Assembly (NCBI RefSeq): GCF_027922005.1
Contig: NZ_BSEV01000001.1
Span: forward strand, 87,638 to 151,637
Length of the DNA: 64,000 nucleotides
Origin: Streptosporangium carneum
GTDB taxonomy: Bacteria; Actinomycetota; Actinomycetes; Streptosporangiales; Streptosporangiaceae
Direction: 5' to 3'
The position numbers and the translations under genes were made by a program. Positions 26,237-33,933 of the stretch are shown here, piece by piece. The notes under the pieces are model-generated. The model ran no database searches. It was not told the origin of the DNA and saw nothing but the letters and a program-made list of their open reading frames with translations. Position 1 is the stretch's first letter; each line of letters starts with the position of its first letter.

Positions 26237-26324
26237 CAACTGTGGGGTCCAGGTCGGAGGACTCACATCCTGGTCAGGCGGTAGATGCGGTGCGGTGGAA
26301 TGTGATCGCGTAAGACGGTGTTGT

Positions 26325-26350
26325 CGTACAGCGCTGCTGTACACAACAGG
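26325..26350. repeat. Imperfect palindrome near att remnant 2
   Basis: GTACAGC-GCT-GCTGTAC forms a perfect 7 bp-arm inverted repeat, extended by further partial matches (TTGT on the left, ACAA on the right). It lies about 90 bp from att remnant 2. GCTGTACG also occurs twice just beside the intact tRNA copy (30230-30250), so these may be recombinase arm-type sites. Confidence 0.35.
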
Positions 26351-26542
26351 AGCAGAGGCCCGACCTTCAGCGTTTCAACGCCAGCGCCGAGACGTGGCAA
26401 CGTCTTCGCCCCAGCTTCGAGTCAGCTGGAACCTCCTGGGAAGTGCCTGGCCTATCCTTGTCCTACACGGCCGACGCCTTCGTTGACCTGGGTCGACCTG
26501 TCGATAGGCTTGTTGACGTTCTTTTCGTACGCCAGAGGCGCT

Positions 26543-27523
26543 TCAGGCCCCACGAAGGATCTCGTCCGCACGAGCAGACGCCTTGGTGTTCATGCTGCGC
26601 AGGGCTGCAATCTCCGTCTTGTACTTCACAAGAACCTTACGGTAGTAATCATCTTCAATCGCCCGCCTTTTCGACCCGTAACCGATCTTTGCATCGCATT
26701 CGGCATCGGCAGCTGCGATGCGAATCTCCTTGTCTCGGGCCTCTGAGGAGCCGATCCCCAGAGTGGCATGGATCTTTCTTGCCTCCGCCCGTGCATCATC
26801 AGGGCTTCCGATACCCTTATGTCCCTTTTCGACCATGCAAGTCGACCATGAACTGTTGAGCTCTGAGACCCTGGAGTCCGCCCGAGCACTCCTCTGCGCC
26901 TGCAGAAGGATATTTCCGGAGAGGAAATCCAGCTTCAACCACTGTTCGATCGAGCCGTAGAGGGTTCGCCGCGCCTCCGTCAGACAGCCTTCTGCCGGAG
27001 TGCCCACCTCGCCGAACGTCGGTATGTCCACGGTGATCTCCGGCGCGTCGCCCGGACCCAGGAGAGCGTCACCCCACTTCTGCTGCTGGTCCTTTGGAAG
27101 CTTCTGCACCCCAGAACGGTCGATGTCCGCCGGCGAGTCTCCGACGATCTCAGCGGAACGATATCCCGTGGCACTTGCCGCCTGGAGCGACTGTCCATAG
27201 TTGTCCTCGCCCACGGTGGGAACAACATCGCTCTGGGGTGTGGGGTTCTTGACGTACGTGAAGCCCTTGCCCTCCATACAACGCCTGACAAGCTCCTCCT
27301 GCGCGGCGTACTGTCTACTCGCCCCTGAGAAAAGCGTTGTTATCTCCGAGCGGAGAGCAGGGTCATGGCCGGCCAGCGGGGTAGGGGCCAGGTCGCCCTG
27401 TGCACTGGAATCGGCTGCGAACGCGTTAGCCAGAAGCCCTCCGCCCGCCAATGTCGCTGAAACCGCCAGCGCGGCTACCGCAGTGACCGTGGGCCGCTTC
27501 TTCACCCTTGAAACAAACGACAT
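26543..27523 (-). CDS. Secreted protein of unknown function
   Basis: ATG 27523 is chosen as start (AGGA nine bases upstream); a TTG two codons earlier is less well placed. The 326-residue protein has a signal peptide (basic start, VTAVAALAVSATLAGGGLLA, cleavage near AFA-AD). The mature part is helical and polar, with Cys residues in RRCMEGKGFTYV, EGCLTEARR, STCMVEKGHKG and DAECDAKIG, likely paired outside the cell. The RCMEGKGFTY and CMVEKG segments look like duplicated motifs and resemble other actinobacterial secreted proteins of unknown role. It lies 37 bp downstream of the I36-like gene on the same strand, so the two may be cotranscribed. Confidence 0.78.
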   Translation of the reverse strand: MSFVSRVKKRPTVTAVAALAVSATLAGGGLLANAFAADSSAQGDLAPTPLAGHDPALRSEITTLFSGASRQYAAQEELVRRCMEGKGFTYVKNPTPQSDVVPTVGEDNYGQSLQAASATGYRSAEIVGDSPADIDRSGVQKLPKDQQQKWGDALLGPGDAPEITVDIPTFGEVGTPAEGCLTEARRTLYGSIEQWLKLDFLSGNILLQAQRSARADSRVSELNSSWSTCMVEKGHKGIGSPDDARAEARKIHATLGIGSSEARDKEIRIAAADAECDAKIGYGSKRRAIEDDYYRKVLVKYKTEIAALRSMNTKASARADEILRGA

Positions 27524-27560
27524 TTCCAATGATCCTATTCTTTATAGAGGGGGCCCTGAC

Positions 27561-27971
27561 CTAGCAGGTCTGAGTTGAGCTTCGCCCGCGATGACTGTCG
27601 CCGGAATTATCCTGCATACCAGATTGAACACTAGAGAAGCTCTGATTCTGTCGGAGCCAAACAGTGGGCCCCACATAGAACCCGGTATCGTAAACACACA
27701 CCCAGTAGAGTGTGGTGAAGCGGTTCTTCCAGGAGGCATCGTCTGTTACCAGAACCTTCCAGGCGGAGAGACTTCCGGCCGCCTGGTGCCACTCTTCGAC
27801 AGCCACCGTCGCAGACGCTTTGGATCCGTAGTACGAGATGTCTGTCCATGCGCAGAAATTGGAGCTCGCGCAAGTACTGTCGGCTTGTGCGGGAGCGACG
27901 GTTGACGCACCGACCAGGCCTCCTGCAATCGCTACTGCAGCCACGCTTCTAAAGATGGCGCCTTTAAGCAT
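27561..27971 (-). CDS. Secreted peptidase-inhibitor-like protein (I36 family)
   Basis: ATG 27971 is chosen for its AAAGGAAC ribosome binding site; the longer frame lacks one. The 136-residue protein has a signal peptide ending near AQA-DS, then CASSNFCAWTDISYYGSKAS, a Cys-rich beta-fold start typical of I36 (SMI-like) inhibitors and beta/gamma-crystallin-like small proteins, and later FTTLYWVCVYDTG. It is predicted to be exported and may inhibit a metalloprotease, by family analogy. It is part of the tRNA-Thr island, upstream of the other secreted protein gene. Confidence 0.8.
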   Translation of the reverse strand: MLKGAIFRSVAAVAIAGGLVGASTVAPAQADSTCASSNFCAWTDISYYGSKASATVAVEEWHQAAGSLSAWKVLVTDDASWKNRFTTLYWVCVYDTGFYVGPTVWLRQNQSFSSVQSGMQDNSGDSHRGRSSTQTC

Positions 27972-28022
27972 GAAGTTCCTTTCTGAATCGCCGCCAAAAT
28001 TTGCCCCGTCCGCTAATTTTGT

Positions 28023-28040
28023 CACCTTGACACCAAGGTG
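28023..28040. promoter_or_regulatory. Palindrome upstream of I36-like gene
   Basis: CACCTTG-ACAC-CAAGGTG, a perfect 7 bp-arm palindrome, lies 52 bp upstream of the start codon of the minus-strand gene. It could be an operator for that two-gene unit. Confidence 0.4.
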
Positions 28041-28630
28041 GGCGGCGTGCCCATAGCGCCATACTGCAATACCTAAAGGCCTATTTCAAGATCTTGATCG
28101 GATCGTTTTTGCGTGATATTTGACATCGAAGACTAGATTCGTCACTATCCGCAGTTTATCAATTTCTTTAAGTGATAATAATTGAAGCATCGGACTCTGC
28201 TGCGATCGAGACTCTCGCCCCACCTGAGCCCTGTGCGCCCTCACCAAACCCGGCATCGGCGACCTCCCCCACCGGCCCTGACCAGCACCGCGCCACCATA
28301 GGCGCTGATCGCCATGTCATAGGGCGACAGCTCATGGGATACGCTCACCCATCCTATTTATGTCTATTTAGCCATACCCGTTTATGTCCATTTAGTCATA
28401 CCTGCCTGGTCTCTCCCGAGACGAAACAATGCCCCGGCGATGGACTCACAGCATCCCGTGCGATGAAGACTCTAATCACCAAACCCCAGCCAACACGCGC
28501 AAAGCGTCAATTTTGATCCACCCTGCGTCATTCGATGGCAAGACCCACCGAAGGAGGGCCGCGGCAGCCGATCGCCCCGACTGGCTACGGTCAGTGCCGA
28601 AGTGAGCGATCATCATGGCCGTCACCTCGA
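28041..28630. other. AT-rich intergenic stretch with direct repeats
   Basis: No believable gene occurs in these 590 bp. Two direct repeats, TTTATGTCTATTTAGCCATA at 28357 and TTTATGTCCATTTAGTCATA at 28381, differ at two bases and are 24 bp apart. They may be protein-binding sites such as iterons or operators. The base composition is lower in GC than the core genome. Confidence 0.45.
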
Positions 28631-28796
28631 CAACACCGGAAAAGAGCCTTCTCGTCTCGCAGGACTCGCCAGCTGGTAATCCAAGCGCGTGGGCGGTGCC
28701 GGCCGCGACCGGCCGAAGAGCCGCAGCGCGGCCGGCGACCGCCCGACGCGCGGCAAGACGCCGAAGGCGGATCGCCTTCAGAGACGTGGAGAAAGT
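28631..28796. repeat. Diverged intergenic repeat, copy B
   Basis: The counterpart of 12961-13118, in the same orientation. The core contains GCCGAAGAGCCGCAGCGCGG and continues to the GACGCCGAA segment. In this copy the flank has a perfect stem GAAGGCG-GAT-CGCCTTC (28763-28779 approximately) that is disrupted in copy A. It lies next to the integrase remnant. Confidence 0.6.
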
Positions 28797-28926
28797 TCTC
28801 ATCCAGAGCTGGCGCAGTCTGATGATCTTGAACGCATAACGTCTGGCTTGGCGTTCCCACCTGGGGCTTTATGGGTTACCGGCTGGCGGGACATCATGAT
28901 CACTAGACAGGCCGGCGAACACCAGA

Positions 28927-29163
28927 GCCGATTTCGAGCGCTACTGCGAGAAGGCCGACGTCCCCCGGATACGCGTTCACGACACCCGGCACACCTGCGC
29001 CTCGCTCCTGGCCGCGCTCGATGTTCACCCCCGTGTCGCGATGCGCATCCTCCGGCACTCGCAGATTTCAATGACAATGGACGTCTATACACAGGTACTG
29101 ACGCCAGAGACACGGAAGGCTCTGGATCGCCTGAACCGAGGCCTCGGCGAACACCTTCCGTAG
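28927..29163 (+). pseudogene. Tyrosine recombinase (phage integrase) C-terminal remnant
   Basis: A 78-codon frame ending in TAG reads as the end of a tyrosine integrase: VHDTRHTCASLLAALDVHPR holds the His-x-x-Arg pair, then ILRHSQISMTMDVYTQV holds the second His and the catalytic Tyr. The N-terminal two thirds, including the first catalytic Arg, are missing: an in-frame stop precedes it at 28897-28899. No start codon or ribosome binding site fits. This is the remains of the enzyme that probably inserted the island at tRNA-Thr. Confidence 0.85.
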
Positions 29164-29254
29164 GTTTACCCTGCCGTCACAGGCATGTCACCTTAAGCTC
29201 AAAAGCCCTCCGGTTTACCGGAGGGCCTTGATGCGTACGGGCTACCAGGGAATT

Positions 29255-29563
29255 CTAGCTCCGGCGGGAACGCCACAGAGCGAAGATCGAGAGGGCAGTG
29301 ACCGCCGGGATCGCCATGACAACGATCGTCAGATGTGCAGGGAGCATCGCCAGATCCTTCGCATTCAGAAGCGGAACGATCGTAGCTGCGGCCATCGCGG
29401 CAACGGTGATCACAGCATCCCAGAAGCGGCCCAGGTGAGGGCCACGCATCTCGCTCGAAGCAGTCACGTCCAACCCGTCAGGGGACTGAAGGGAAATCTT
29501 AAGATTCGCGGCGTCGCTAGGGGCTTCGTCAGTGGAGTGGATGGAGGCGGGGTTGGTGGGCAT
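29255..29563 (-). CDS. Small two-helix membrane protein (island cargo)
   Basis: A protein of 102 residues starting MPTNPASIHSTDEAPSDAAN with a good ribosome binding site (GAGAGGAGCGAC). A polar N-terminal half (about 50 residues) is followed by two hydrophobic segments (DAVITVAAMAAATIVPLLNA and LTIVVMAIPAVTALSIFALW) and a basic tail RSRRS. No family is recognised. Small proteins of this shape in integrated elements are sometimes conjugation-related or immunity-like, but nothing specific supports that here. Confidence 0.65.
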   Translation of the reverse strand: MPTNPASIHSTDEAPSDAANLKISLQSPDGLDVTASSEMRGPHLGRFWDAVITVAAMAAATIVPLLNAKDLAMLPAHLTIVVMAIPAVTALSIFALWRSRRS

Positions 29564-29886
29564 GTCGCTCCTCTCTCAGGGCACAGCTCCGCCCAGTGCG
29601 GAACATATTCGCGCCCTCTGAAGCGACTCCCGGCGCAAGCTAATCCGGAGTAAGGGGCTCGGCCGAGAATCGGTCCGGAACTAGCTCCATGCCTCTACCT
29701 CCTCAACGTTTGAGCCTCAGTCACATGTCGAGGCCCACTCGAAGTAGGGTATCAAGGTAACCACATATATGCATCAAATTGCTGCAAGTCTGCTGCTCCT
29801 ACATGGTTGATCGCCTGCCGATGTGCGACTATCAGCTGAGTGACCCCGAGCCGCCAGACGGGTCAGCTACTTGTGCGAGGTATGCC

Positions 29887-30132
29887 ATGCCTTCGGAGTC
29901 GACTCCCCCTCAAGCTCGACAGATAGTGAGCGAGCGGATAACAGTGGGGCTGGTCCCGCGAGTCTCTGAACAACTCCAGAGACTCCAAGAACGCACCGGC
30001 TTCTCGAAGACCGACCTAGTGAACAGAGCCATCACGCTCTACGAGTACGTGGAAGCCGAGGCTTCCAAAGGCAACGACCTGCTGGTCCGCCAGAAAGACA
30101 ACGGCGAGTTGTTCATCGTCAAGATCCTTTGA
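29887..30132 (+). CDS. CopG/RHH-like small protein
   Basis: I choose ATG 29887 (GAGG nearby upstream), giving an 81-residue protein; the open frame begins earlier but with no support. The part ERITVGLVPRVSEQLQRLQE followed by GFSKTDLVNRAITLYEYVEA has the strand-helix-helix pattern of ribbon-helix-helix DNA-binding proteins, and the C-terminal tail is short. Such proteins often regulate plasmid or element genes. It is AT-richer than the core genome and lies next to the tRNA-Thr. Confidence 0.7.
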   Translation: MPSESTPPQARQIVSERITVGLVPRVSEQLQRLQERTGFSKTDLVNRAITLYEYVEAEASKGNDLLVRQKDNGELFIVKIL

Positions 30133-30256
30133 TCGAGGGCGACGCCAACGCCTCTTCGACGTTTCGCGCCTTCCAACCGGCCGTCACCGCGCGGCTAATA
30201 GATCACTGACCTGCTTGAACGTAGAGGTAGCTGTACGCATTGCTGTACGGCTACGC

Positions 30257-30288
30257 AAAAGGCCCCCACCGGAACCCGGTGGGGGCCT
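30257..30288 (-). terminator. tRNA-Thr terminator
   Basis: On the minus strand, perfect 13 bp arms (30276-30288 and 30260-30272) with a 3-base loop are followed by TTTTG. It lies 7 bp after the CCA end of the tRNA gene. Confidence 0.85.
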
Positions 30289-30294
30289 CTGATC

Positions 30295-30371
30295 TGGAGC
30301 CGCCTTGGGGAATCGAACCCCAGACCCCTTCATTACGAGTGAAGTGCTCTGGCCGACTGAGCTAAGGCGGC
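30295..30371 (-). tRNA. tRNA-Thr (anticodon CGT)
   Basis: Read on the minus strand, the acceptor arms GCCGCCT and AGGCGGC pair perfectly. The D-arm is GCTC...GAGC, the anticodon loop CTCGTAA between 5 bp stems gives anticodon CGT (codon ACG), and the T-arm is TGGGG-TTCGATT-CCCCA. The CCA end is encoded (positions 30297-30295) after a U discriminator. This is the intact copy; its 3' half is the attachment site of the island to its left on this map. Confidence 0.95.
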
Positions 30372-30437
30372 GTGCCGTGATGTTTCGCACGGCCTACGGC
30401 AGTCTACAGGCTTCTTGGGGCTTCTCGCGCCCCCGAA

Positions 30438-31949
30438 TCAGCTGATCTTCGGGCAGCGGACTCCGTCCTTGGGGACGACCAGGTTGATCAGATAGTCGTC
30501 GACCAGGCGGTCCACGCATGTCGAGCCGGAACGGTAGGCGGTGTGGCCGTCGCCGTCGAAGTCGACCAGGATGCCCGAGGAGAGCTGGTCTGCCAGGGAC
30601 TTCGCCCATTCGTACGGCGTGGCCGGGTCGCGTTCGGTTCCCACGACCATGATGGGGGCGGCGCCGGGAGCGTCGATCTTGGGGCGGGGGACCTGCTTGA
30701 CGGGCCAGTAGGCGCAGGGCAGCGATCCCCACATGATGTACGGCCCGAACATCGGCGCGTCCTTGAGGGAGTCGCGGGCCGCGGCGGCGAAGTCCGAGGA
30801 GGACTGGGGGAAGGAGGAGTCGACGCAGTTGACGGCGCTGTTGGCCTCGGTCTGGTTGGAGTAGCTGCCGTCCCGGTTGCGGTCGACCAGCAGGTCGGCC
30901 ATGCGCAGCAGCGTGGTCCCGTCGCCCTTCAGCGCCTCGCCGAGCGCCTTGCGCAGGATCGGCCAGGCCTGCCGGTCGTAGAGCGGGGTGACCAGGCCCA
31001 GCACCGTCCATGACTCGCTGACCTGGCGGCGGTCGGCGGTCCTGTTGGTGAGGGGGGCCTGGTCCGTCTTGCGGAGCAGGTCGGCGATCTGGCCCCGGGC
31101 GGACTCCACCGTGCCGTCGAAGGGGCAGCCGGCGGCCGTGAGGCAGTCTTCCAGGAACGCGTCGAGGGCCACCTCGAAGCCGCGGGCCTGGGTGGCGTTC
31201 ATCTCCAACGGGGAGAGCGAGGGGTCGACGGCGCCGTCGAGGACGAGGGCGCGGACGCGCTCGGGGAACAGGTCGGCGTAGACCGCGCCGAGCTGCGTGC
31301 CGTACGACTTGCCGAGGTAGGTGAGGCGCTCGTCGCCGAGGGCGGCGCGCAGCAGGTCCATGTCCTTCGCCGCGTCGACGGTTCCGACGTGCGGCAGGAG
31401 CTTGCCCGAGCGGGCCTGGCATCCGGCGACGTAGTGGCGCGCCCCCTCCTCCAGCGCGGCGATCTCCTGCGGCGAGTCGGGCGAGCTGTCCAGGGCGTTG
31501 AAGGCGTCCAGCTCGTTCGACGGCAGGCATCGGACGGGCGAGGAGCCGCCGACTCCGCGCGGGTCGAATCCCACCACGTCGAAACGGGCTCGTACGGCGT
31601 CGCTCAGCACCGAGCTCGCGTTGCGCGCGTAGTCGACGCCGGAGGCGCCGGGCCCTCCGGGGTTGATGAGGATCGAGCCGATCCGGTCACCCGTGGCGGG
31701 CAACCGGATCAGGCTGATCTCGATCTTCTCGCCGTCCGGCTTGCCGTGGTCGAGGGGGACGCCGAGCCTGGCGCACTCGAAATCGTCGCCGCAGCCGGTC
31801 CACGCGAGCGTGGAGCTCGGCTTCCCCGAGGCCTTGCCCGCCTCCGCCCCTCCGTTCGCGGCCCCGGTTCCCGTTGCCCCGGCCCCGCTGCAGGCCGTCG
31901 TGAACAGGGCCAGCGCCGCGAGGGCGGCGGCCGTACGGGGGAGTCTCAC
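30438..31949 (-). CDS. TAP-family alpha/beta hydrolase lipoprotein
   Basis: A protein of 503 residues with a lipoprotein signal (lipobox TTAC, Cys near residue 20). The oxyanion strand is SILINPGGPGASGV, the nucleophile elbow YLGKSYGTQLGAVY, an acid near MVVGTERDPATPYEWA and a His near DFDGDGHTAYRSGS, which is the TAP family order including the C-terminal TAP_C domain. It is probably a cell-surface tripeptidyl aminopeptidase. It is a paralogue of the secreted enzyme at 9205-10797. A GTG start has GGAG upstream. It lies just outside the tRNA-Thr island. Confidence 0.92.
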   Translation of the reverse strand: MRLPRTAAALAALALFTTACSGAGATGTGAANGGAEAGKASGKPSSTLAWTGCGDDFECARLGVPLDHGKPDGEKIEISLIRLPATGDRIGSILINPGGPGASGVDYARNASSVLSDAVRARFDVVGFDPRGVGGSSPVRCLPSNELDAFNALDSSPDSPQEIAALEEGARHYVAGCQARSGKLLPHVGTVDAAKDMDLLRAALGDERLTYLGKSYGTQLGAVYADLFPERVRALVLDGAVDPSLSPLEMNATQARGFEVALDAFLEDCLTAAGCPFDGTVESARGQIADLLRKTDQAPLTNRTADRRQVSESWTVLGLVTPLYDRQAWPILRKALGEALKGDGTTLLRMADLLVDRNRDGSYSNQTEANSAVNCVDSSFPQSSSDFAAAARDSLKDAPMFGPYIMWGSLPCAYWPVKQVPRPKIDAPGAAPIMVVGTERDPATPYEWAKSLADQLSSGILVDFDGDGHTAYRSGSTCVDRLVDDYLINLVVPKDGVRCPKIS

Positions 31950-32167
31950 GCCTCATCCGCTCCATAGATCAGGCCACACGACGGCGCGGCACGGGAGCCG
32001 GGATGCGCGAAGTGACTGGCGGGTCGTCTACCGCTGGCATCGTACGCCCACGAAACCACCGGCGCGGAGGGAGCGGATCAGGGATGCTGAGGTATGTCTT
32101 TCCCCTCACTCCACAGGAACATGACGATCAATGTGGATGAGACGCGTGCGCCAGGCGAGGAGGTCGC

Positions 32168-32896
32168 GTGTTCGACGGAGCATCCCATCGTGAGCCGGGG
32201 TCGCCCTGGCCCGCCGGCACCCTCATGGCCGCTCTTGACGAGAGCGCCCGCGGAGAGCTTCTCGCCCTGGGCACGCCGGACTCCCACGAGCCGGGAGCGG
32301 TCGTGATCCGGCAGGGCGATCGCCGGCGCGACCATGTCTTCCTGCTGCGTTCGGTCAGGCCGGGGCTGCCCGCCTGCGCCAAGGTCACGGCGATGCTGGA
32401 CAACGGCGTCGAGGTGCTGCTCGGCGTGCGGGTGAGCGGTGACCTGGTCGGCGAGATGGCGGTGCTCAGGGGGGTCAGCCGCGCGGCGACGGTCACGGCG
32501 TGCACGCCGATGCTGACCTTCAGGATCCCGGCCACCGCCTTCCTGGCGTATCTGAACAACCGTCCGGAGTCGTGGCCCGTGCTGGCCTCCATGATCGCGC
32601 AACGGCTGGACTGGGCCAACCGCCGCAGGCTCGACTTCGCCGCCTTCGAGGTCCCGGTACGGCTGGCACGGGTGCTCGGCGAGCTGGTCGAACGTCACGG
32701 GTTCGCGGTCGAGGACGGCGTGGACATCGGCGTCCAGCTGTCCCAGCCCGAGCTGGGACGGCTGATCGGGGCCAGGGAGGCGGCGGTGGGGAAGGCGGTC
32801 AGGCTGCTCAAGGAGAACAAGCTCCTGAAGACCCGCTACCGGCGGGTGGTCGTCACGGATCTGGCGGGGCTCAACGCCTTCGCCGCCGAGGAGTGA
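32168..32896 (+). CDS. Crp/Fnr-family transcriptional regulator
   Basis: A protein of 242 residues with a cyclic-nucleotide-binding-type beta barrel (EPGAVVIRQGDRRRDHVFLL, later GDLVGEMAVLRGVSRAATVT) and a C-terminal winged helix (VQLSQPELGRLIGAREAAVG, LLKENKLLKTRYRRVVVTD). The GELAAL/RT-type phosphate-binding cassette is modified to GEMAVLRGVSRAA, so the ligand is uncertain. GAGGAGG precedes the GTG start. It lies directly upstream, in the same orientation, of the four-gene system at 33202-38401, with a 305 bp gap. It could regulate that operon, which is only a positional inference. Confidence 0.92.
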   Translation: MFDGASHREPGSPWPAGTLMAALDESARGELLALGTPDSHEPGAVVIRQGDRRRDHVFLLRSVRPGLPACAKVTAMLDNGVEVLLGVRVSGDLVGEMAVLRGVSRAATVTACTPMLTFRIPATAFLAYLNNRPESWPVLASMIAQRLDWANRRRLDFAAFEVPVRLARVLGELVERHGFAVEDGVDIGVQLSQPELGRLIGAREAAVGKAVRLLKENKLLKTRYRRVVVTDLAGLNAFAAEE

Positions 32897-33061
32897 GCCC
32901 GCCCGCGTGCTGGGGGTGCCCCTTGAACGACGCCGATGTCGCCGGCACGTCACCCAAGTCATCTTTTGTCGCTGCGTAAGGCTTTTGTCGGAACCTACGT
33001 AACGTTTCACTCTCACCCCCCACGGTCGCCTCCAGAGAAAGGGGCGGAGCGTGATACGAGT

Positions 33062-33136
33062 ATGAATCAATGCACTCCGAGATTCATTCTCCGCATTTTG
33101 GGGGCGCACATCCCATACCAGTAGGGGATGTGCGCC
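33062..33136. promoter_or_regulatory. Two inverted repeats upstream of the four-gene operon
   Basis: The first has 7 bp arms, ATGAATC (33062-33068) and GATTCAT (33081-33087). The second has perfect 12 bp arms, GGCGCACATCCC (33103-33114) and GGGATGTGCGCC (33125-33136) around a 10-base loop. They lie 66 bp upstream of the first gene and 170 bp after the Crp/Fnr gene. They could terminate the upstream transcript or be operator or leader structures of the operon. Confidence 0.55.
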
Positions 33137-33201
33137 GATCCGCTGCCTCATACTGATGCCCCAGCAGGCATCGACCACAGAAGGCAAGAAACCGGGAACT
33201 C

Positions 33202-33933
33202 ATGGAAAGCGTCTCCTTCAAACGCGCCCTCGTCATGTCGAGCGACCTGAGGGGTTACGGGCAGGGCAACGACAGGCGGCACGAGACGATGCAGCGGAAC
33301 TTCGTCGACCTGCACACGGCCGCCGCCGTACAGGCGGGGCTCAACCGCGAGGACTGGGCGATCCAGCCGGGCGGCGACGGCGAGCTGGCGGTCCTGCCGG
33401 CGAGCGAGCCCGACCCCCTCGTCGCCGACCAGTACATCCGGGCACTTCACCGGGGGCTCGTCCAGCGCAACGACGCCCTGCCTCCGGACGAGCGGTTCCG
33501 GCTCAGGGTGGCGCTCGCCTTCGGCACCGCCTATCCGTCGGCGAACGGATACGCCGGTCAGGCGGTGGTCGAGGCCTGCCGCCTGGCCGACTGGGGGCCG
33601 CTCAAGCGGGTCTTCAACGAGAGACCGGAGGCGAACATCGTTCTCGTCCTTTCCCAGCGGGTTTTCGAGGACGTGGTGCTCCAGGGCCACACCTCCTATT
33701 CGGAAGACGACTTCCACCGGGTCACGGTCCAGGAGAAGGAGTTCTCCGGCCCCGCCTGGGTCTGGGCTCCGGAACTCGACGCGGGGAGCTTGAGCCACCT
33801 GCGCGATTCGCCAAAAGACACAGAAAGCCCAAAGGGCATGAAACCCAACATCTCCCAGCGAGCAGAAGTGATCAACAATGTGAACGGACCTCTCAAAGCG
33901 CGCGAGGTGAACTTCGGGATCGTCCGTAAATGA
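33202..33933 (+). CDS. Nucleotide-cyclase-fold protein with C-terminal motif
   Basis: A protein of 243 residues. Residues 6-190 have the pattern of a class III nucleotidyl cyclase domain: metal-binding Asp15 in ALVMSSDLRGYG and Asp59 in QPGGDGELAVLP. At the transition-state position the family N-x3-R motif reads V-x3-R (AVVEACRLAD), so the Asn is missing and cyclase activity is doubtful. Related actinobacterial domains act as sensor or effector modules beside STAND-type NTPases. The last 20 residues carry VINNVNGPLKAREVNFGI, which matches a motif in the NTPase encoded next. The gene overlaps that one by ATGA. GAACTC-type upstream sequence gives only a weak ribosome binding site. Confidence 0.78.
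   Translation: MESVSFKRALVMSSDLRGYGQGNDRRHETMQRNFVDLHTAAAVQAGLNREDWAIQPGGDGELAVLPASEPDPLVADQYIRALHRGLVQRNDALPPDERFRLRVALAFGTAYPSANGYAGQAVVEACRLADWGPLKRVFNERPEANIVLVLSQRVFEDVVLQGHTSYSEDDFHRVTVQEKEFSGPAWVWAPELDAGSLSHLRDSPKDTESPKGMKPNISQRAEVINNVNGPLKAREVNFGIVRK

Larger units (their letters stand above)
24896..30371. mobile_element. Genomic island(s) inserted at tRNA-Thr(CGT)
   Basis: The complete tRNA gene lies at the right end and two partial copies of its 3' half at 24896-24940 and 26191-26236. Site-specific insertion into tRNA 3' ends duplicates exactly this part. Between the copies are a tyrosine recombinase remnant, low-GC stretches, secreted proteins and no housekeeping genes. The two internal copies suggest two tandem insertions (about 1.3 and 4.1 kb), or one insertion followed by deletion. 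The element is now decayed, without an intact integrase in the window. Confidence 0.75.

Noticed and set aside
28172-28516. 114-codon plus-strand frame
   Set aside because: No ribosome binding site, unusual composition, and it spans the direct repeats.
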